Positions 20,849 through 32,028 are shown, numbered from the stretch's first letter. The stretch is DNA of 64,000 nt from Sphaerisporangium siamense (GCF_014205275.1 NZ_JACHND010000001.1:7936001-8000000), one strand, 5' to 3'. Translations and numbers: made by a program. The notes: a model not told the origin generated them from the sequence alone.

Positions 20849-21823
20849 GTGGTGAGCGGGGAGCGCGCGGAGGAGGGACCGAGCTACGGCATCGGAGCCG
20901 TGGCCCGGCGGCTCGGCGTGCCCGCGCCCACCTTGCGCACCTGGAACGCGCGGTACGGCATCGGCCCGAGCCGTCGCAGCGCGGGGGGCCACCGCCGCTA
21001 CGACACGGGTGACCTGCTGCGCCTTGAGGAGATGAACCGGCTGGTCAAGGCGGGCATGCCGCCCTCCGAGGCCGCCCAGCTGGCCCTCGGCGCACGGCCG
21101 GAGGCGGCGGCGTCGTCCTTGGCCGCGCCCTCGCGCACGGACGGCCCGCCCGCTGTGGAGGGGGCTCCGGCGGCGCCCGGCCGGCCCTCGCGGGAACGCC
21201 CGGACCGGCAGGGGGCGGCGCCGAGCGCCGTCACGCTGGCCAGGGCCGCGCTCAACCTGGACGTGCAGGCCGTGGCCCAGGGCCTGGAGGCGGCCCTCGA
21301 CGGGCACGGGGTGGCCTGGACGTGGGAGCGGCTGGCGCTGCCGGTCTTCGACGCGATCATGCGCAGGCAGGCCGGCACCGGGGCGGGCGTCGAGATCGAG
21401 CACATGTTCTCCGAGCGGCTCCTCAGCGCGCTCAGCCACCGCACCGGCAGGCCCGCCGGCCCGGCGCATCCCCGTCCGATCCTGCTGGCCTGCGCGCAGG
21501 ACGAGCAGCACAGCCTTCCGGTGTACGCGCTGGCCGCCACGCTGACCACGACGCTGGCCCTGGAGACCCGGGTGCTCGGCCCGCGCACCCCGCACGCGGC
21601 GCTCGGGGACGCCATGCGGCGCCTCGGGCCGCTGGCCGTGTTCGTCTGGTCGCAGCTCCGCGAGACGGGGGACCCCGCGCCGCTGGGAACGCTGCCCGCG
21701 CTGCGCCCCGCGTCCCGGGTGCTCGTCGGCGGCCCGGGCTGGTGGCCGGGCCTGCCCGCGGGGGTCACCCACGTGAGGTCCCTGCGCGAGGCCGTGGCGG
21801 AGGTCCACGCCACCCTCGGCTGA
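20849..21823 (+). CDS. MerR regulator with B12-binding-like domain (LitR/CarH-like)
   Basis: About 324 residues from GTG 20849 (GTG 20852 next to it and GTG 20759 are alternatives; ribosome-binding sites are weak). The N-terminal MerR domain reads YGIGAVARRLGVPAPTLRTW and SAGGHRRYDTGDLLRLEEM. After a Pro/Ala-rich linker comes a helical-bundle plus B12-binding-like part. CarH/LitR sensors have W-x9-EH in the bundle and a ligand His in an E-x-H motif: here EH is kept (Glu184-His185), the Trp position looks like Gln, and DEQH gives His221. So cobalamin binding is possible but not certain. Divergent from phr and convergent with an ECF sigma factor gene, as in light-response loci. Confidence 0.8.
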   Translation: MVSGERAEEGPSYGIGAVARRLGVPAPTLRTWNARYGIGPSRRSAGGHRRYDTGDLLRLEEMNRLVKAGMPPSEAAQLALGARPEAAASSLAAPSRTDGPPAVEGAPAAPGRPSRERPDRQGAAPSAVTLARAALNLDVQAVAQGLEAALDGHGVAWTWERLALPVFDAIMRRQAGTGAGVEIEHMFSERLLSALSHRTGRPAGPAHPRPILLACAQDEQHSLPVYALAATLTTTLALETRVLGPRTPHAALGDAMRRLGPLAVFVWSQLRETGDPAPLGTLPALRPASRVLVGGPGWWPGLPAGVTHVRSLREAVAEVHATLG

Positions 21824-21862
21824 CAGGCGGCCGGACACGGCGCCGGGCGGCCGGGCATCCGG

Positions 21863-22387
21863 TCAGGCGGCGCGGGCGGACAGGACCGAGGACAGGCGGT
21901 GCAGGCCGCGCGCCGTGCGGGCCTTGACGGTGCCCAGGGGGATGTGGAGCCGCTCGGCGATCTCGCGCTGGGTCAGGTCGCCGTAGTAGGCCAGCTCGAT
22001 GGCCTCGCGCTGCGGCCCGGGGAGCACGGCGAGCGCCCGCAGCACCTGGTCGCGCCGCCCGAGCGCGTCGGCCGTCTCGCGCCCGTCGGCGCCGCCCGGT
22101 TCGCCGACGCTGTCGAGGGGGACGGTGACCGGCACGCGGGCCCGCAGGTGGTCGATGGCGCGCTTGCGGGCGATGCCGAGGATCCACGCCTCCAGGCTGC
22201 GCTCGGGGTCGTAGCGGCGCCGTGACCGCCACACCTCGGAGAACACGACCTGCCGCACGTCCTCGACGTCCTGGGCGGGCACGAGCCTGCGCAGGTAGCC
22301 GGTGATCAGAGCCGCGTGGGCGCGCAGGCATTCCGCGAGGGCGTCGTCGTCGCCGCCCGCGAGCCGCTCGCCCAGTGTGCCTGCCAT
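21863..22387 (-). CDS. ECF-type sigma-70 factor
   Basis: 174 residues from ATG 22387, with GGGGAG 8 nt upstream; an in-frame ATG at 22420 lacks a site. Region 2 is seen as YLRRLVPAQDVEDVRQVVFSEVW with SLEAWILGIARKRAIDHLRA, and region 4 as LPGPQREAIELAYYGDLTQREIAERLHIPLGTVKARTARGL, which matches group IV sigma factors. There is no SnoaL or other extension and no adjacent anti-sigma gene. Convergent with the MerR gene. By analogy with Streptomyces LitR/LitS it may direct light-induced transcription, but that is inference. Confidence 0.92.
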   Translation of the reverse strand: MAGTLGERLAGGDDDALAECLRAHAALITGYLRRLVPAQDVEDVRQVVFSEVWRSRRRYDPERSLEAWILGIARKRAIDHLRARVPVTVPLDSVGEPGGADGRETADALGRRDQVLRALAVLPGPQREAIELAYYGDLTQREIAERLHIPLGTVKARTARGLHRLSSVLSARAA

Positions 22388-22539
22388 ACGCCGCTCCCCG
22401 TCTCCCAAAAACTTACTCAAAACCTATTCATATCCGGAACGGCGACGGGAAAGCAACCCGGACCCGCCAAACGGGGGGCACGCGTCGGCCAAGGTTCGTC
22501 CAGCGCACGCGAGCACCTGGCCACGAGGCGGACACGCGA

Positions 22540-22598
22540 ACGATCCGGCCGGGAGATCCACCGGCCGGATCGTGAAGAGCCCACGGCCACCCGTGGGC
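22540..22598 (-). terminator. Tandem terminators after the trehalose operon
   Basis: Two perfect hairpins directly after treZ: GCCCACGG-CCAC-CCGTGGGC at 22579-22598, starting 6 nt from the stop, and a 13-bp stem ACGATCCGGCCGG with its complement around an 8-nt loop at 22540-22573. No U-tracts. They isolate the operon from the ECF sigma gene promoter just downstream. Confidence 0.75.
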
Positions 22599-22604
22599 GC
22601 GGGA

Positions 22605-24335
22605 TCAGGAGGGGTCGAGAACCGCGAGCGAGCGCGGCGGCAGCGTGGTGCCCTCGGAGGTCGCCGTGACGGCGTCAGAGGCGAGCAGGACCCGCCCGGT
22701 CACCGGAACGGTCACGGGGGCCTCACCGAGGTTGGCCGCCACGCGCAGCGGCCCGCGGTGGACGACGATCCAGCGGCCCTCCTCGCTGAACTCGGCCGAT
22801 ACCCGGTCCAGGCGGGGGTCGGCCAGGGCCGGCTGTGCCTTGCGCAGCGCGATGAGGTCGCAGTACCAGGCGAGGACCTCGCGGTGGCCGGGCTCGGCGG
22901 GCTCGGTCCAGTCGAGCTTCGACCGGTGGAAGGTCGCCTCGTCCTGCGGGTCGGGGGCCGTGGCGCCCCAGTCGTCGTAGCCGAACCCGACGAACTCCCG
23001 CTCACGGCGCTCGCCCTCGTCCTGCGCCAGGTGCGGTTCGACGTGGTCGGTGAAGAACAGGAACGGCGTGCTCGCCCCCCACTCCTCCCCCATGAACAGC
23101 ATGGGCGTGAACGGCGAGGTGAGCAGCAGCCCCGCGCCGAGCTTCAGCGCGTCGGCCGGCAGCCGGTCGCCGGCCGCGCGGTTGCCGATCTGGTCATGGT
23201 TCTGCACGCAGCACACGAAGCGGTGGCCCGGGACGCGCAGGCGGTCCACCGGCCGCCCGTGCCCGCGCCCCCGGAAGCTGGAGTAGGTGCCGTCGTGGAA
23301 ATAGGCGTGGGTCAGCACCTTGGCCAGCGCGCCCATCGACCCGAAGTCGCCGTAGTAGCCGTGGCGCTCGCCGCTGACCGCCGCGTGCAGCGCGTGGTGC
23401 ACGTCGTCGTTCCACGCGGCGGCCAGGCCGTACCCGCCGGCGTCGCGCGGGGTGACCAGCCGGGGATCGTTCATGTCGGCCTCGGCGATCAGCGTGAGCG
23501 GCCGGCCGAGCGCCGTGGACAGCGCGTCCACCTCGGTGGCGAGCTCCTCCAGGAAGTGGACGGCCCGGTTGTCGTGCAGCGCGTGCACGGCGTCCAGCCG
23601 CAGGCCGTCGATGTGGTAGTCGCGCAGCCACTGCACCGCGTTGCCGATGAAGTAGCGGCGCACCTCGTCGGAGTGCCTGCCGTCGAGGTTGACGGCCTGC
23701 CCCCAGAAGGACGACGCCGACTCGTGGAAGTAGGGCCCGAACGGGGCCAGGAAGTTCCCCGACGGCCCGAGGTGGTTGTAGACCACGTCGAGCAGCACGC
23801 CGAGGCCCGCGCGGTGGCAGGCGTCCACGAACCGCTTCAGGCCGTCGGGCCCGCCGTACTCCTCGTGCACGGCGTACAGGTCGACACCGTCGTACCCCCA
23901 GTTGTGGCGGCCCGGCACCGGCGGGACCGGCATCAGCTCGACGAAGTCGACGCCGAGGTCCACCAGGTGGCCGATGCGGCCCGCCGCCGCGTCGAAGGTG
24001 CCCTCCGGGGTGAACGTGCCGACGTGCACCTCGTAGATCACCGAGCCGGGCAGGGCGCGCCCGCGCCACCCCCGGTCGTTCCACGGGAAGCGGTCGTGGT
24101 CGTAGAGCCGGCTCGGCCCGAACACACCGGACGGCTGGCGGCGCGTCCTCGGGTCGGGGAACGCCTCGCCGCCGTCCACGCTGAAGGCGTAGTCGGTGTC
24201 GTGCCCGGCGCCGGCCACCTGCGCCGTCCACCAGCCGTCCCGGCCGCGGGTCATCGCGTGCCGCTCGGTCTTGCCGGCGTCGATGTGGATCTCGACCTCG
24301 ACCCGGTCCGCCGTCGGCGCCCACACCTCGAACAT
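22605..24335 (-). CDS. treZ: Malto-oligosyltrehalose trehalohydrolase
   Basis: 576 residues from ATG 24335 behind GGGAGGAA. It cleaves free trehalose from the end of malto-oligosyltrehalose made by TreY. The N-terminal domain (FEVWAPTADRVEVEI) is a CBM48-like fold; the GH13 barrel has VVYNHLGPSGN (region I), the nucleophile Asp in DGLRLDAVHAL, the acid Glu in LIAEADMNDP and CVQNHDQIGNR (region IV). NWGYDGVDLYAVHEEYGGPDGL is characteristic of TreZ. Last gene of a three-gene operon, 53 nt after treY. Confidence 0.96.
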   Translation of the reverse strand: MFEVWAPTADRVEVEIHIDAGKTERHAMTRGRDGWWTAQVAGAGHDTDYAFSVDGGEAFPDPRTRRQPSGVFGPSRLYDHDRFPWNDRGWRGRALPGSVIYEVHVGTFTPEGTFDAAAGRIGHLVDLGVDFVELMPVPPVPGRHNWGYDGVDLYAVHEEYGGPDGLKRFVDACHRAGLGVLLDVVYNHLGPSGNFLAPFGPYFHESASSFWGQAVNLDGRHSDEVRRYFIGNAVQWLRDYHIDGLRLDAVHALHDNRAVHFLEELATEVDALSTALGRPLTLIAEADMNDPRLVTPRDAGGYGLAAAWNDDVHHALHAAVSGERHGYYGDFGSMGALAKVLTHAYFHDGTYSSFRGRGHGRPVDRLRVPGHRFVCCVQNHDQIGNRAAGDRLPADALKLGAGLLLTSPFTPMLFMGEEWGASTPFLFFTDHVEPHLAQDEGERREREFVGFGYDDWGATAPDPQDEATFHRSKLDWTEPAEPGHREVLAWYCDLIALRKAQPALADPRLDRVSAEFSEEGRWIVVHRGPLRVAANLGEAPVTVPVTGRVLLASDAVTATSEGTTLPPRSLAVLDPS

Positions 24336-24388
24336 GTTCCTCCCGCCTTCATGGAAGCGTGCCGTCAGCCGTGCGGACGGCCCGAGGC

Positions 24389-26614
24389 CTACTCTCTTTC
24401 CAGGAGCGCCACGGGATAACGCGCCAGCAGGTGAGCGTACGGGACCCGGCCGGTGTGCGGGACACCGGTGAGGACGTCGCGCCAGCGTCCCCGCGGCAGG
24501 CCGACGGGCGCGCAACCCCAGCCGCCGCGGCGTTCCAGCCCGGCGGGCAGGCGGGTGACCACGACCACCGCGCGCTCGCCCCGCGCGAAGGCCACCGAGT
24601 GGTCCCGGCCGATGCCCTCGGTGTCCAGCGGGACGTACGGCAGGTCCTCGCCGACGCGGGCGCGCAGCCGCAGCGCCGAGGCGGTGACCAGCAGCTTGGC
24701 GGCGTCCCAGCTGTCGGCGCCGGGCCCGCCGAGCAGCGAGCGGCGGTAGGCGAAGTCGACCGGACGCCGGTTGTCGGGGTCCACCAGTGAGAAGTCCGTG
24801 GTCTCGCAGCCCTGGTAGACGTCGGGGATGCCCGGCATCATGAGCTGCACGAGCTTCTGGCCGAGGGAGTTGGCGCGGGCGTACCGGTCGACGCGCTCGG
24901 TGAACGCCGCCACCGAGGGGCCGCACACCTCGATCGCCCGCGCCGCGAACTCGCGGACGCCCTGCTCGTAGGACGGGTCGGGGTCGGCCCACGAGATCGA
25001 GGTCTTGGCCTCGCGGGCGGCCTTGGCCAGGAAGTCGGCGAACCGGCCGGCGTCGATGGGCCAGGCGGCCATCAGGTTCTGCCAGGCCAGGTAGTCCAGC
25101 TTGGGGTCGAAGGAGACCTGGGCCGTCCATCCGGCGACGGCCTCGGCCCACTCGGCGGGCAGCTCCGACAGCACGGCGAGCCGGGCGCGGACGTCCTCGG
25201 AGCGCTTGGTGTCGTGGGTCGAGAGCGTGGTCATCGTGTGCGGCGCCATGCCCTCGCAGTAGCGGTGGAACCGGTCGGGCGACACCCAGAAGTGGTCCGG
25301 CTCGCCGCCGACCTCGTTGAGGCAGGCCAGCGGGTACCAGCGGTACAGGGCGGTGTCCTCCACGCCCTTGGCCATGACCGGCCCGCAGGTCTGCTGGAAC
25401 CGCACGACCGTCTCCGGCGGGCCGTACAGGACCAGGTCGGCGGCCTTGGCGACCGCCTCGGGGTTCGTCCTCGCGGACGCGGCCTCGGCGGCGGCGCGGA
25501 CGATGCGCAGCGTCTCCTCGGGGTGCTCCTCGCCGGGCACGGCGTAGGCGCGGTAGACCGGCATGGCCGCGAGCAGCTCGACGAACGCCTCGCGCAGCTC
25601 CGGCACCTCGCGGGTGAGGCGGTCGACCTCGCCGGTGAAGAACCGCTCCAGCACCTGCTTCTTCGCCTCGTCGCGGACGGCGTCGTAGTCGGGCGGGAAG
25701 CCGGTGTGCCGGACGAAGACGTCCAGCAGCGGCTCCTCCCCGTCCGGGTCGACGAACAGGCGGGTCACCATGTTCAGCGCGTCGTAGCCGGTCGTGCCCT
25801 CGCACGCCCAGTCGCCGGGCAACCGTTCGTCCTCGACCAGGATCTTCTCGGCGACCGTCCACACCGGGGCGCGCCCGCGCAGCCGGGCCAGGTAGCCGCG
25901 CGGGTCGGCGAGCCCGTCGGGATGGTCCACGCGCAGGCCCGTGACCAGTCCCTCGTCCACCAGCCGCAGGATGACCTCGTGCGTGGCCTCGAACACCTCC
26001 GGGTCCTCGGCGCGCAGGCCGATCAGCGACGAGACGTCGAAGAAGCGGCGGTAGCCGGGGGCGTCCCGCCAGGAGACCAGGCGGTAGAACTGGTCGGCGG
26101 GCCGCCCGTCGCCGCGCAGCGGGTATTCGTGGTCGTGGTAGCGCAGGACGTCGCCGTCCGCCACGACCTCCGCCTCGGGGTCGGCGCCGGGGCCGAGGAC
26201 GGGCAGCGCCACCTGGCCGCCGATCCAGTCGAGGTCGAACCACCGGGCCGAGGCGGCGCCCGGCCCGTGCCGCAGCACGTCCCACAACCGGGCGTTGCCG
26301 GACTCGGGGACCGGGATCGTCATGTGGTTCGGCACGATGTCCGCCACGATCGGCAGCCCCCGCGCGGCCAGCCGGCGCAGCCCGGCCATGCCGCCGAACT
26401 CCTCGCGGACGCGGGAGTGGTCGGTGACGTCGTAGCCGTGCCGGGAATCCGGCGCCGCCTGGAGGATCGGCGAGAGGTACAGGTGGCTCACGCCGAGCTC
26501 GGCCAGGTAGGAGGTGAGCTCGGCCGCCTCGGCGAAGCCGAAGTCCGGGGTGAGCTGCAGCCGGTAGGTCGCCGTGGGCCTCACCGGCGCCTGGGGCTTC
26601 ACGGGGTCGGTCAC
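24389..26614 (-). CDS. treY: Malto-oligosyltrehalose synthase
   Basis: 741 residues from GTG 26614 behind GGAAGGA. It turns the reducing-end alpha-1,4 bond of a maltodextrin into an alpha-1,1 bond. Family signatures are the opening TATYRLQLTPDFGFAEA, HGYDVTDHSRVREEFGG, the nucleophile region GLRVDHPDGLADPRGYL, WTVAEKILVEDERLP and the C-terminal MPGIPDVYQGCETTDFSLVDP. Intracellular enzyme, typical length for the family. It lies between glgX (70 nt upstream) and treZ, in pathway order. Confidence 0.96.
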   Translation of the reverse strand: MTDPVKPQAPVRPTATYRLQLTPDFGFAEAAELTSYLAELGVSHLYLSPILQAAPDSRHGYDVTDHSRVREEFGGMAGLRRLAARGLPIVADIVPNHMTIPVPESGNARLWDVLRHGPGAASARWFDLDWIGGQVALPVLGPGADPEAEVVADGDVLRYHDHEYPLRGDGRPADQFYRLVSWRDAPGYRRFFDVSSLIGLRAEDPEVFEATHEVILRLVDEGLVTGLRVDHPDGLADPRGYLARLRGRAPVWTVAEKILVEDERLPGDWACEGTTGYDALNMVTRLFVDPDGEEPLLDVFVRHTGFPPDYDAVRDEAKKQVLERFFTGEVDRLTREVPELREAFVELLAAMPVYRAYAVPGEEHPEETLRIVRAAAEAASARTNPEAVAKAADLVLYGPPETVVRFQQTCGPVMAKGVEDTALYRWYPLACLNEVGGEPDHFWVSPDRFHRYCEGMAPHTMTTLSTHDTKRSEDVRARLAVLSELPAEWAEAVAGWTAQVSFDPKLDYLAWQNLMAAWPIDAGRFADFLAKAAREAKTSISWADPDPSYEQGVREFAARAIEVCGPSVAAFTERVDRYARANSLGQKLVQLMMPGIPDVYQGCETTDFSLVDPDNRRPVDFAYRRSLLGGPGADSWDAAKLLVTASALRLRARVGEDLPYVPLDTEGIGRDHSVAFARGERAVVVVTRLPAGLERRGGWGCAPVGLPRGRWRDVLTGVPHTGRVPYAHLLARYPVALLERE

Positions 26615-26684
26615 GTCGTTCCTTCCGGGAGAGTCGGGCCTCCGGCGAGGCGGCCGTGCGGTCGTGTGGTGGAGCGGCCGGGGG

Positions 26685-28790
<2,106 letters not shown>

Positions 28791-28923
28791 GTCACCACCC
28801 GGATAGGGGTTTGCCCCCATGTTCCCCGACCATGCACGCCGAAGCGGCAGTGTGTGCCAGGCTACTCGACCGGACCCGTGGGAAGCGGCCCGGACACTCG
28901 GCCGGAAACACGACCGTCACACG

Positions 28924-30243
28924 TCAGGGCGTCCACGAGTTGCCGCTGACGACCAGCATGACCTGGAGCTGGACGGTGGCCGCGTAGTAGTCGGACGGCA
29001 CGACGGGCGTGCGGGCCATCTTCGCCCAGAGGGCGTCGAGCCATGCCTGGGCGCCGGGGTCGGACATGGCCGCGACGGCGAAGGGGGCGAAGAACGCCGG
29101 CTCCTCCCCCTCGTCGATGGGGGCGCCCTTGAGCGTGTAGCCGGCCGCGATCCTGTCCGGGTCTCCGCCGGTCGCGCGCCTGATCCAGGCGCTCATCGCG
29201 CGGGCGGCGGCGCGCGAGGCCGGGTCGCCGGCGGTGACGGCGTCGGCGCCGATCCGCCACGGGTCCCGGCAGGCGTTCCAGTAGTACGCGCCGTCGTGGG
29301 CGTCCTCCAGCACCTGGCCCGGCGCGGGCCTCGGGGCGGTGCCGGTGGCGACGACGTAGTCGGCGAGCAGCCCGGTCCGCGGGGCGTACCTGGCCTGCTG
29401 GGCGGCGATCAGGCGCTGGTGCGCGGCCCTGATCTCGTCCCAGGCCGGGTCGCCGGTCGCCTTGGCGAACGCGCGGAAGCGGTCGAGGAGCCAGTCGGAG
29501 GAGCGGGTGACGTAGTACGTCGGGTCGCCGGGCGTGCTCCAGTCGCCGAGGCGGGTCAGGCGCGTGCGGGGGTTGATCTCGCTCGCCTTGATCGCGTCGA
29601 TGTGCCGGATCGCCAGGCTCCGGTAGTCGTGGACGCCGGCGCTCCCCCACTGGCGGTCGGCCAGCAGCAGGGCGTAGGCCACATCGAGGTCGCCGTCGGT
29701 CGCCGAGTCCGAGCCGTTGACGCTGCGGCACCGCGAGTCCTGCTCGGCCGCGAGAAGGTCGTGGTCGTTCACCGACGGATGGGCGAGCATGTAGGCGACC
29801 ATGCCGTCGAAGGCCGTCCTGGCCTCCGGGTCGGCCCCGGCCATCGTCGCCAGGATCACCATGCCGTAGCCCTGCGCCTCGGCGACGTACGGGTGGTCGG
29901 CGTCGGGCGAGATCACCTGGTACCAGCCGTGGCCGCAGTTCCGCTTGAGGAACGCCTTCTTCCACCGGGTGTAGTGGGCGACGACCGCGCGGTCGAGGTC
30001 CTCGCGCGGCGCCGAGGGGGTCAGCGTCCCGGCCGCGTACGGGAACCGGTGGCCGCCGAACGGGACGGCCGGGCCCGGCGTCACGGCGCCGCCCCGGGAG
30101 GGCGCCCCGGCGTCCCGGGAGGGCGTGGCGGGGGCGTGCGCGCAGCCCGCCGCCGCGGCGAGCACGGCGGCAAGCAGGGTGGCGAGCAGGGTGGCGAGCA
30201 GGGTGGCGCGGACCTGGCGGCGGAGACCGGCGGAACCCAGCAC
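28924..30243 (-). CDS. Secreted GH8 glycoside hydrolase lipoprotein
   Basis: 439 residues from GTG 30243, with GGAGAGGA about 8 nt upstream. A repetitive signal peptide (ATLLATLLATLLAA) ends in a lipobox AAGC, so export and lipid anchoring are likely. The catalytic domain is an (alpha/alpha)6 barrel of family GH8: the general acid Glu is in VAEAQGYGMVI, and SATDGDLDVAYALLLA is the conserved central motif of cellulases and chitosanases of this family. Probable beta-1,4-glucan or chitosan endohydrolase; substrate not decidable here. It lies upstream of glgX on the same strand, but about 130 nt separate them and no link to trehalose metabolism is implied. Confidence 0.88.
   Translation of the reverse strand: MLGSAGLRRQVRATLLATLLATLLAAVLAAAAGCAHAPATPSRDAGAPSRGGAVTPGPAVPFGGHRFPYAAGTLTPSAPREDLDRAVVAHYTRWKKAFLKRNCGHGWYQVISPDADHPYVAEAQGYGMVILATMAGADPEARTAFDGMVAYMLAHPSVNDHDLLAAEQDSRCRSVNGSDSATDGDLDVAYALLLADRQWGSAGVHDYRSLAIRHIDAIKASEINPRTRLTRLGDWSTPGDPTYYVTRSSDWLLDRFRAFAKATGDPAWDEIRAAHQRLIAAQQARYAPRTGLLADYVVATGTAPRPAPGQVLEDAHDGAYYWNACRDPWRIGADAVTAGDPASRAAARAMSAWIRRATGGDPDRIAAGYTLKGAPIDEGEEPAFFAPFAVAAMSDPGAQAWLDALWAKMARTPVVPSDYYAATVQLQVMLVVSGNSWTP
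30170..30205 (-). repeat. 12-bp tandem repeat in the GH8 signal peptide
   Basis: Three copies of GCRAGCAGGGTG (first copy with A, the others with G) encode the L-L-A-T repeats of the signal peptide. Slippage in whole units would lengthen or shorten the hydrophobic core by 4 residues without a frameshift. Confidence 0.7.
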
Positions 30244-30420
30244 CTGGGGCGTCCTCTCCTCAAGCGGCGTGTTCGGGCGGGAAGATGGGCGGGTCGTAGG
30301 CGTCGGGAAAGGTTCTTAAGGTCCCGTGACCATAGCGGCATTCTCCCGTGGGCGTGACCGGGCACCGGCGGCCCGCCGTTCGGCCAGACTGGTCCGCGCA
30401 GTTCGAAGCGGCGACCAGAC

Positions 30421-30445
30421 CCCGGTACGGCCCGGCCGTACCGGG
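30421..30445 (-). terminator. Terminator after the small zinc-finger gene
   Basis: Perfect 10-bp stem CCCGGTACGG/CCGTACCGGG with a 5-nt loop, about 20 nt past the stop of the leftward zinc-finger gene. Confidence 0.6.
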
Positions 30446-30464
30446 CCGCCGGACGCCGGCGCCG

Positions 30465-30773
30465 TCAGGCGCTTCGCCCGCGCCGCGGCGGCTCGAAGAA
30501 GTTGAGCAGCCCGTCCCCCTTGCAGGTGCGGCACGCCCGGCCGCCCTCCCCCTTGCCGTCGCCCCCGCAGGTGCAGCAGACGACCACCCGGTCGAACCGG
30601 GGGTCGCGGTAGACGTGCCGGGTGCGGTGGCGGCTGATCGCCCAGCCCTGCACCAGCGCGAACCCGTCGATCTCGGCGAACAGCGCGTCGCTGAGCTCCC
30701 AGTGCCGGGCCAGCGCCTGCGCGCGGATGAGCGCCCACAGGTTCGCCGTGAGCCCGGCCGGACCGACATTCAT
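30465..30773 (-). CDS. Small DnaJ-type zinc-finger protein
   Basis: 102 residues from ATG 30773, with GAGAGGA upstream inside a short inverted repeat (AGAGGA/TCCTCT). The first 60 residues are helical (LWALIRAQALARHWELSDALF). The C-terminal part has CCTCGGDGKGEGGRACRTCKGDG, a CxxCxG pair as in the DnaJ cysteine-rich zinc domain. Function not recognised; the layout suggests a zinc-binding protein acting on RNA, DNA or unfolded protein. The frame stays open for 176 more codons upstream, but that stretch is not protein-like. Confidence 0.7.
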   Translation of the reverse strand: MNVGPAGLTANLWALIRAQALARHWELSDALFAEIDGFALVQGWAISRHRTRHVYRDPRFDRVVVCCTCGGDGKGEGGRACRTCKGDGLLNFFEPPRRGRSA

Positions 30774-31185
30774 AGAGGATCGTCCTCTCGCTCCCTGATG
30801 GTCGAGTGGTCTCCAGGGACGGCCCGGCGCCCCGCACCGCTCCGTCACGACACGCGCCCTGCGGCGCCCGGCCCCCGCGCCCCCGTCGGCGCGGCATCCC
30901 CCCGCCCCGCGGGCCGGCGTCCTTCGGGCGAGGGTCCGGCTCGGCCCGGGGACGTCCGCCCGGTCAGGGGCTAACCTTCTGTTTACCCTGCTTCGTGCTA
31001 AAGGCAACCGCCAATGGCAATTGCCAGAGAAGTCTCTCCGGTTGGACAGCCTCGGTGATTCGCGCGTGCCGATCCCGCGGCCAATACGCTGGACTGTGAC
31101 CACGCGTGCCTTACCGGCGCGGCGATCCCGGCCCGCCGCGCGGCGTCGCGTCCCCGCGCACGACGACAGGAAGAGGTGAGCGCCG
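30774..31185. promoter_or_regulatory. Divergent promoter region, with palindrome at 31015-31026
   Basis: A 412-nt gap between the leftward zinc-finger gene and the rightward XRE gene. The left half is extremely GC-rich with nothing recognisable. The right part is AT-richer and holds a perfect 12-bp palindrome TGGCAATTGCCA at 31015-31026, a candidate operator for the XRE regulator. No small protein gene could be supported. Confidence 0.35.
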
Positions 31186-32028
31186 ATGGCCAACCCGACC
31201 CTGCGGCGCCGCCAGCTCGCCACGAGGCTGCGCGAGCTCCGCAAGGACGCCGGGATGAGCATCGAGGACGCCGCCCAGCGCCTGGAGTGCTCGCCCGCCA
31301 AGATCAGCAGGATCGAGACGGGCCGGCGCGGCGTGATCCCCCGGGACGTGCGCGACCTGTGCCTGATCTACGGCGCGGACCAGGCCGAGACCGAGAGCCT
31401 GATGCGCATGGCCCGCGAGGCGAGGCAGCCGGGGTGGTGGCAGACCTACGACGACCCCGACTTCCGCCTCTACATAGGGCTGGAGACCGAGGCGTCCGCC
31501 ATCACCGTCTACGACACCTGCGCGGTGCCGGGAATCCTGCAGACCGCCGAATACGCGCGCGCGATAATCAGGGCGGTGCTGCCCGAGATCGATGAGGGCG
31601 TTCTCAGGGAACGCGTCGAGACGCGCATGAAAAGGCAGGGGATCCTGCGGCAGGCGTCGCCGCCGCGCCATCTCGTCATTCTCGACGAATCGGTGCTGCA
31701 CCGCCCCGTGGGCGGCGCCGCGGTGATGCGCGCCCAGTTGGAGCGGGTCGTGGAATGGACGCGGCTGCCGCACGTCAGCGTGCGGGTGATCCCGTTCTCC
31801 GTGGGGGCGCACATGGGATTCAACAGCGCGTTCACGCTGCTGGAGATGAGCGACCCCGGGCTCTCCGACATCGCCTACGTCGAGTCGATCACGCGCGCCG
31901 AATACCTGGAGAAGCCCTCCGAGCTGGCCATCTGCCGGGAGGCCGCGCACCGCCTGACGGCGCTCGCCCTCGGGCCCGAGGCGTCCGCCGCCCGCATCGC
32001 CGAGGTCAACAGAACCTACGCCGGCTGA
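31186..32028 (+). CDS. XRE-family regulator with DUF5753 domain
   Basis: 280 residues from ATG 31186 behind AGGAAGAGG. The N-terminal helix-turn-helix is RLRELRKDAGMSIEDAAQRL followed by CSPAKISRIETGRRGV. The remainder is a DUF5753 domain (QTYDDPDFRLYIGLETEA, YDTCAVPGILQTAEYARA, VIPFSVGAHMGFNSAFTLLE), as in the Scr1/BldB-associated regulators of Streptomyces. Such genes nearly always travel with a small DUF397 gene, here 138 nt downstream. They resemble toxin-antitoxin or developmental switch pairs; the activity of this one is unknown. Confidence 0.92.
   Translation: MANPTLRRRQLATRLRELRKDAGMSIEDAAQRLECSPAKISRIETGRRGVIPRDVRDLCLIYGADQAETESLMRMAREARQPGWWQTYDDPDFRLYIGLETEASAITVYDTCAVPGILQTAEYARAIIRAVLPEIDEGVLRERVETRMKRQGILRQASPPRHLVILDESVLHRPVGGAAVMRAQLERVVEWTRLPHVSVRVIPFSVGAHMGFNSAFTLLEMSDPGLSDIAYVESITRAEYLEKPSELAICREAAHRLTALALGPEASAARIAEVNRTYAG

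Noticed and set aside
30774-31301. Upstream extension of the small zinc-finger frame to 278 residues
   Set aside because: The extension is Arg-rich, lacks domains and crosses the start of the XRE gene.
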